64,000 nucleotides of DNA from Treponema sp. (GTDB lineage: Bacteria; Spirochaetota; Spirochaetia; Treponematales; Treponemataceae): assembly GCA_017551705.1 (NCBI GenBank), contig JAFZLA010000082.1:1-64000 (forward strand), given 5' to 3'. Position 1 is the first letter of the stretch. Every line of letters starts with the position of its first letter. The translations under genes and the position numbers were made by a program. Under the pieces are notes generated by a model. The model worked only from the letters and a program-made list of their open reading frames with translations, was not told the origin of the DNA and searched no databases. Shown here in pieces: positions 63,021 through 64,000 of this stretch.

Positions 63021-64000
63021 GTGAGCGCGGAAAAAATCTTGCAAGAATTCAACGTTCTCTCCAAAGCGGCGCGGCTGCCGTCAAAAAAGCAAATTTTGGA
63101 CGCGGCAAAAAAGGCGCTCTTTGTTTTGGCCACAGAGCCCTCTTGTTACAGGGAACGGATTCCTGGCACCGACGTTCCGGGCGGCCTCTTGGACTTTAGG
63201 GCCATGCCGCCCCTTGCGACAATCGTTGTTCCCGACATTCACGCGCGGCCGGACTTTGTTTACAACATTTTAAATTTTGAGCTTCCGCAAAAGGCGTGGG
63301 GGCTTTCCGGCCTAAAAGTCATCGAGGCGCTGGAACAAAATAAAGTTCGCGTCATTTGCGTAGGCGACATTCTTCACGCGGAGGGAAGGGCCAAAGAAAG
63401 ATGGCTGCGCGCCTACCAAGCCTTTGAGGGGGGCGTTTATGACAGCGCCTTTATGCGGGCCGAAATGCGCGAGGGCTTGGCCGCGCTTATTGCGGTGATG
63501 CGCGCAAAAATTTTGTGGCCCGAAAATTTTCACTGCCTAAAAGGAAACCACGAAAACATTCGCAACGAGCGCGGAGGAGGAAATTTTCCGTTTAGAAAAT
63601 TCGCTTACGAAGGCCGCATGGTTTTTGAGTTTATGAAAACGGTTTATGATGAGCAGGTTGTCAACGCGCTTTACGATTTTGAAAAGGCGCTTCCGCTTTG
63701 CGCGTGTTCTTCCAGCTTATTTGTGTCGCACGCCGAACCGCTTGACTTTTATTCCAAAGACGACTTGGTTTGCGCGCCGCTTGACGACGTCGCGGTTTAC
63801 GGTCTGACTTGGACTGCCAACGACGAAGCGCGCGAGGGAAGCGTTGCCAAAATTTTGTCGGCGCTTTGTGAGCCGGCCGCAAAAACGGAAGCGCGCGCGA
63901 TTGGAGGCCACAGGCCCGTTCCCGAAAATTACTTGGAGCGGCAGGACGGACTTTACGTTCAGATTCACAACCCAAAAAAGCAAAACATAGCGCTTGTCCG
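63021..64000 (+). CDS. Calcineurin-like metallophosphoesterase, partial (3' end off the window)
   Basis: The frame is open from GTG 63021 to the right edge (at least 326 residues). There is no ATG in the first 60 codons, so GTG is the most reasonable start. Metal-site motifs occur in order: VVPDIHARPDF, CVGDILHAEGR, LKGNHENI, FVSHAEP and IGGHRPVPEN. This is the PPP/calcineurin layout, with GDxHG changed to PDIHA and GDxxDRG to GDILHAEGR. It could be a protein phosphatase paired with the FHA protein or a nucleotide phosphatase. The C-terminus is not seen. Confidence 0.85.
   Translation, partial: MSAEKILQEFNVLSKAARLPSKKQILDAAKKALFVLATEPSCYRERIPGTDVPGGLLDFRAMPPLATIVVPDIHARPDFVYNILNFELPQKAWGLSGLKVIEALEQNKVRVICVGDILHAEGRAKERWLRAYQAFEGGVYDSAFMRAEMREGLAALIAVMRAKILWPENFHCLKGNHENIRNERGGGNFPFRKFAYEGRMVFEFMKTVYDEQVVNALYDFEKALPLCACSSSLFVSHAEPLDFYSKDDLVCAPLDDVAVYGLTWTANDEAREGSVAKILSALCEPAAKTEARAIGGHRPVPENYLERQDGLYVQIHNPKKQNIALV

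Overview
The window looks like a chromosomal segment of a host- or gut-associated spirochaete, most likely Treponema. This is inferred from gene content and not from any marker RNA. Supporting features are many secreted or lipid-anchored proteins with relaxed lipoboxes, a BspA-like leucine-rich repeat protein, a groEL gene without groES, a threonyl-tRNA synthetase that begins at the editing domain, several partner-switch regulators, and M30-like metalloprotease lipoproteins. The core is of balanced GC content. AT-richer patches at about 1.5-4 kb, 18.7-24.3 kb and 29.6-33.6 kb carry accessory genes. No tRNA, rRNA, CRISPR array or complete insertion sequence was recognised.

Layout. 0-5.4 kb: gapA, an XRE regulator divergent from a frameshifted (possibly phase-variable) BspA-like lipoprotein, a membrane protein, and a DUF4143 ATPase with a three-copy 32-bp-period repeat at its promoter. 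5.5-6.6 kb: folE and a RibD/DHFR-like reductase carrying an in-frame palindromic repeat. 6.6-14.5 kb: a partner-switching signalling locus with a STAS antagonist, a GHL10 lipoprotein, an RsbW-like kinase, an unknown protein, a beta-propeller/sensor/MFS fusion and a membrane SpoIIE-type phosphatase. 14.5-18.7 kb: an oligopeptide-type ABC transporter in which the second permease is fused to an ATPase. 18.7-24.3 kb: an AT-rich island with an XRE repressor, a TM2 protein, two transglutaminase-like secreted paralogues, small paired proteins and a GNAT-type toxin-antitoxin-like pair. 24.4-29.5 kb: a PfkB kinase, thrS, an outer-membrane-like protein, a lipoprotein and rnhA. 29.6-33.6 kb: an MmeI-like type IIG/IIL restriction-modification enzyme and a zinc-ribbon protein. 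33.6-42.4 kb: an alpha/beta hydrolase, groEL, guaB and two M30-like lipoproteins flanking a small secreted protein. 42.6-52 kb: argS, a peptide-binding lipoprotein, adenine deaminase, ackA and leuS. 52-64 kb: an acyltransferase, an M28 peptidase, an HD-GYP protein behind a sigma-28-like promoter, a receiver-like/HATPase/cNMP protein, a nitroreductase, a GH5 cellulase, a catalytically degenerate GH13 homologue, a DUF2974 hydrolase, a PfkB kinase, an FHA protein and a partial calcineurin-like phosphatase.

A recurring feature is promoter geometry. Many genes on both strands have a TTGNNN-17-TATAAT-like promoter whose -10 box ends only 6-9 bases before the start codon, so the predicted transcripts begin 0-3 bases before the start codon. 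Widespread leaderless transcription is therefore predicted. Other items to follow up are the G6 frameshift, the MFS-sensor fusion, the GH13 pseudoenzyme, operator-like repeats beside both XRE regulators, and several families of short palindromic repeats.
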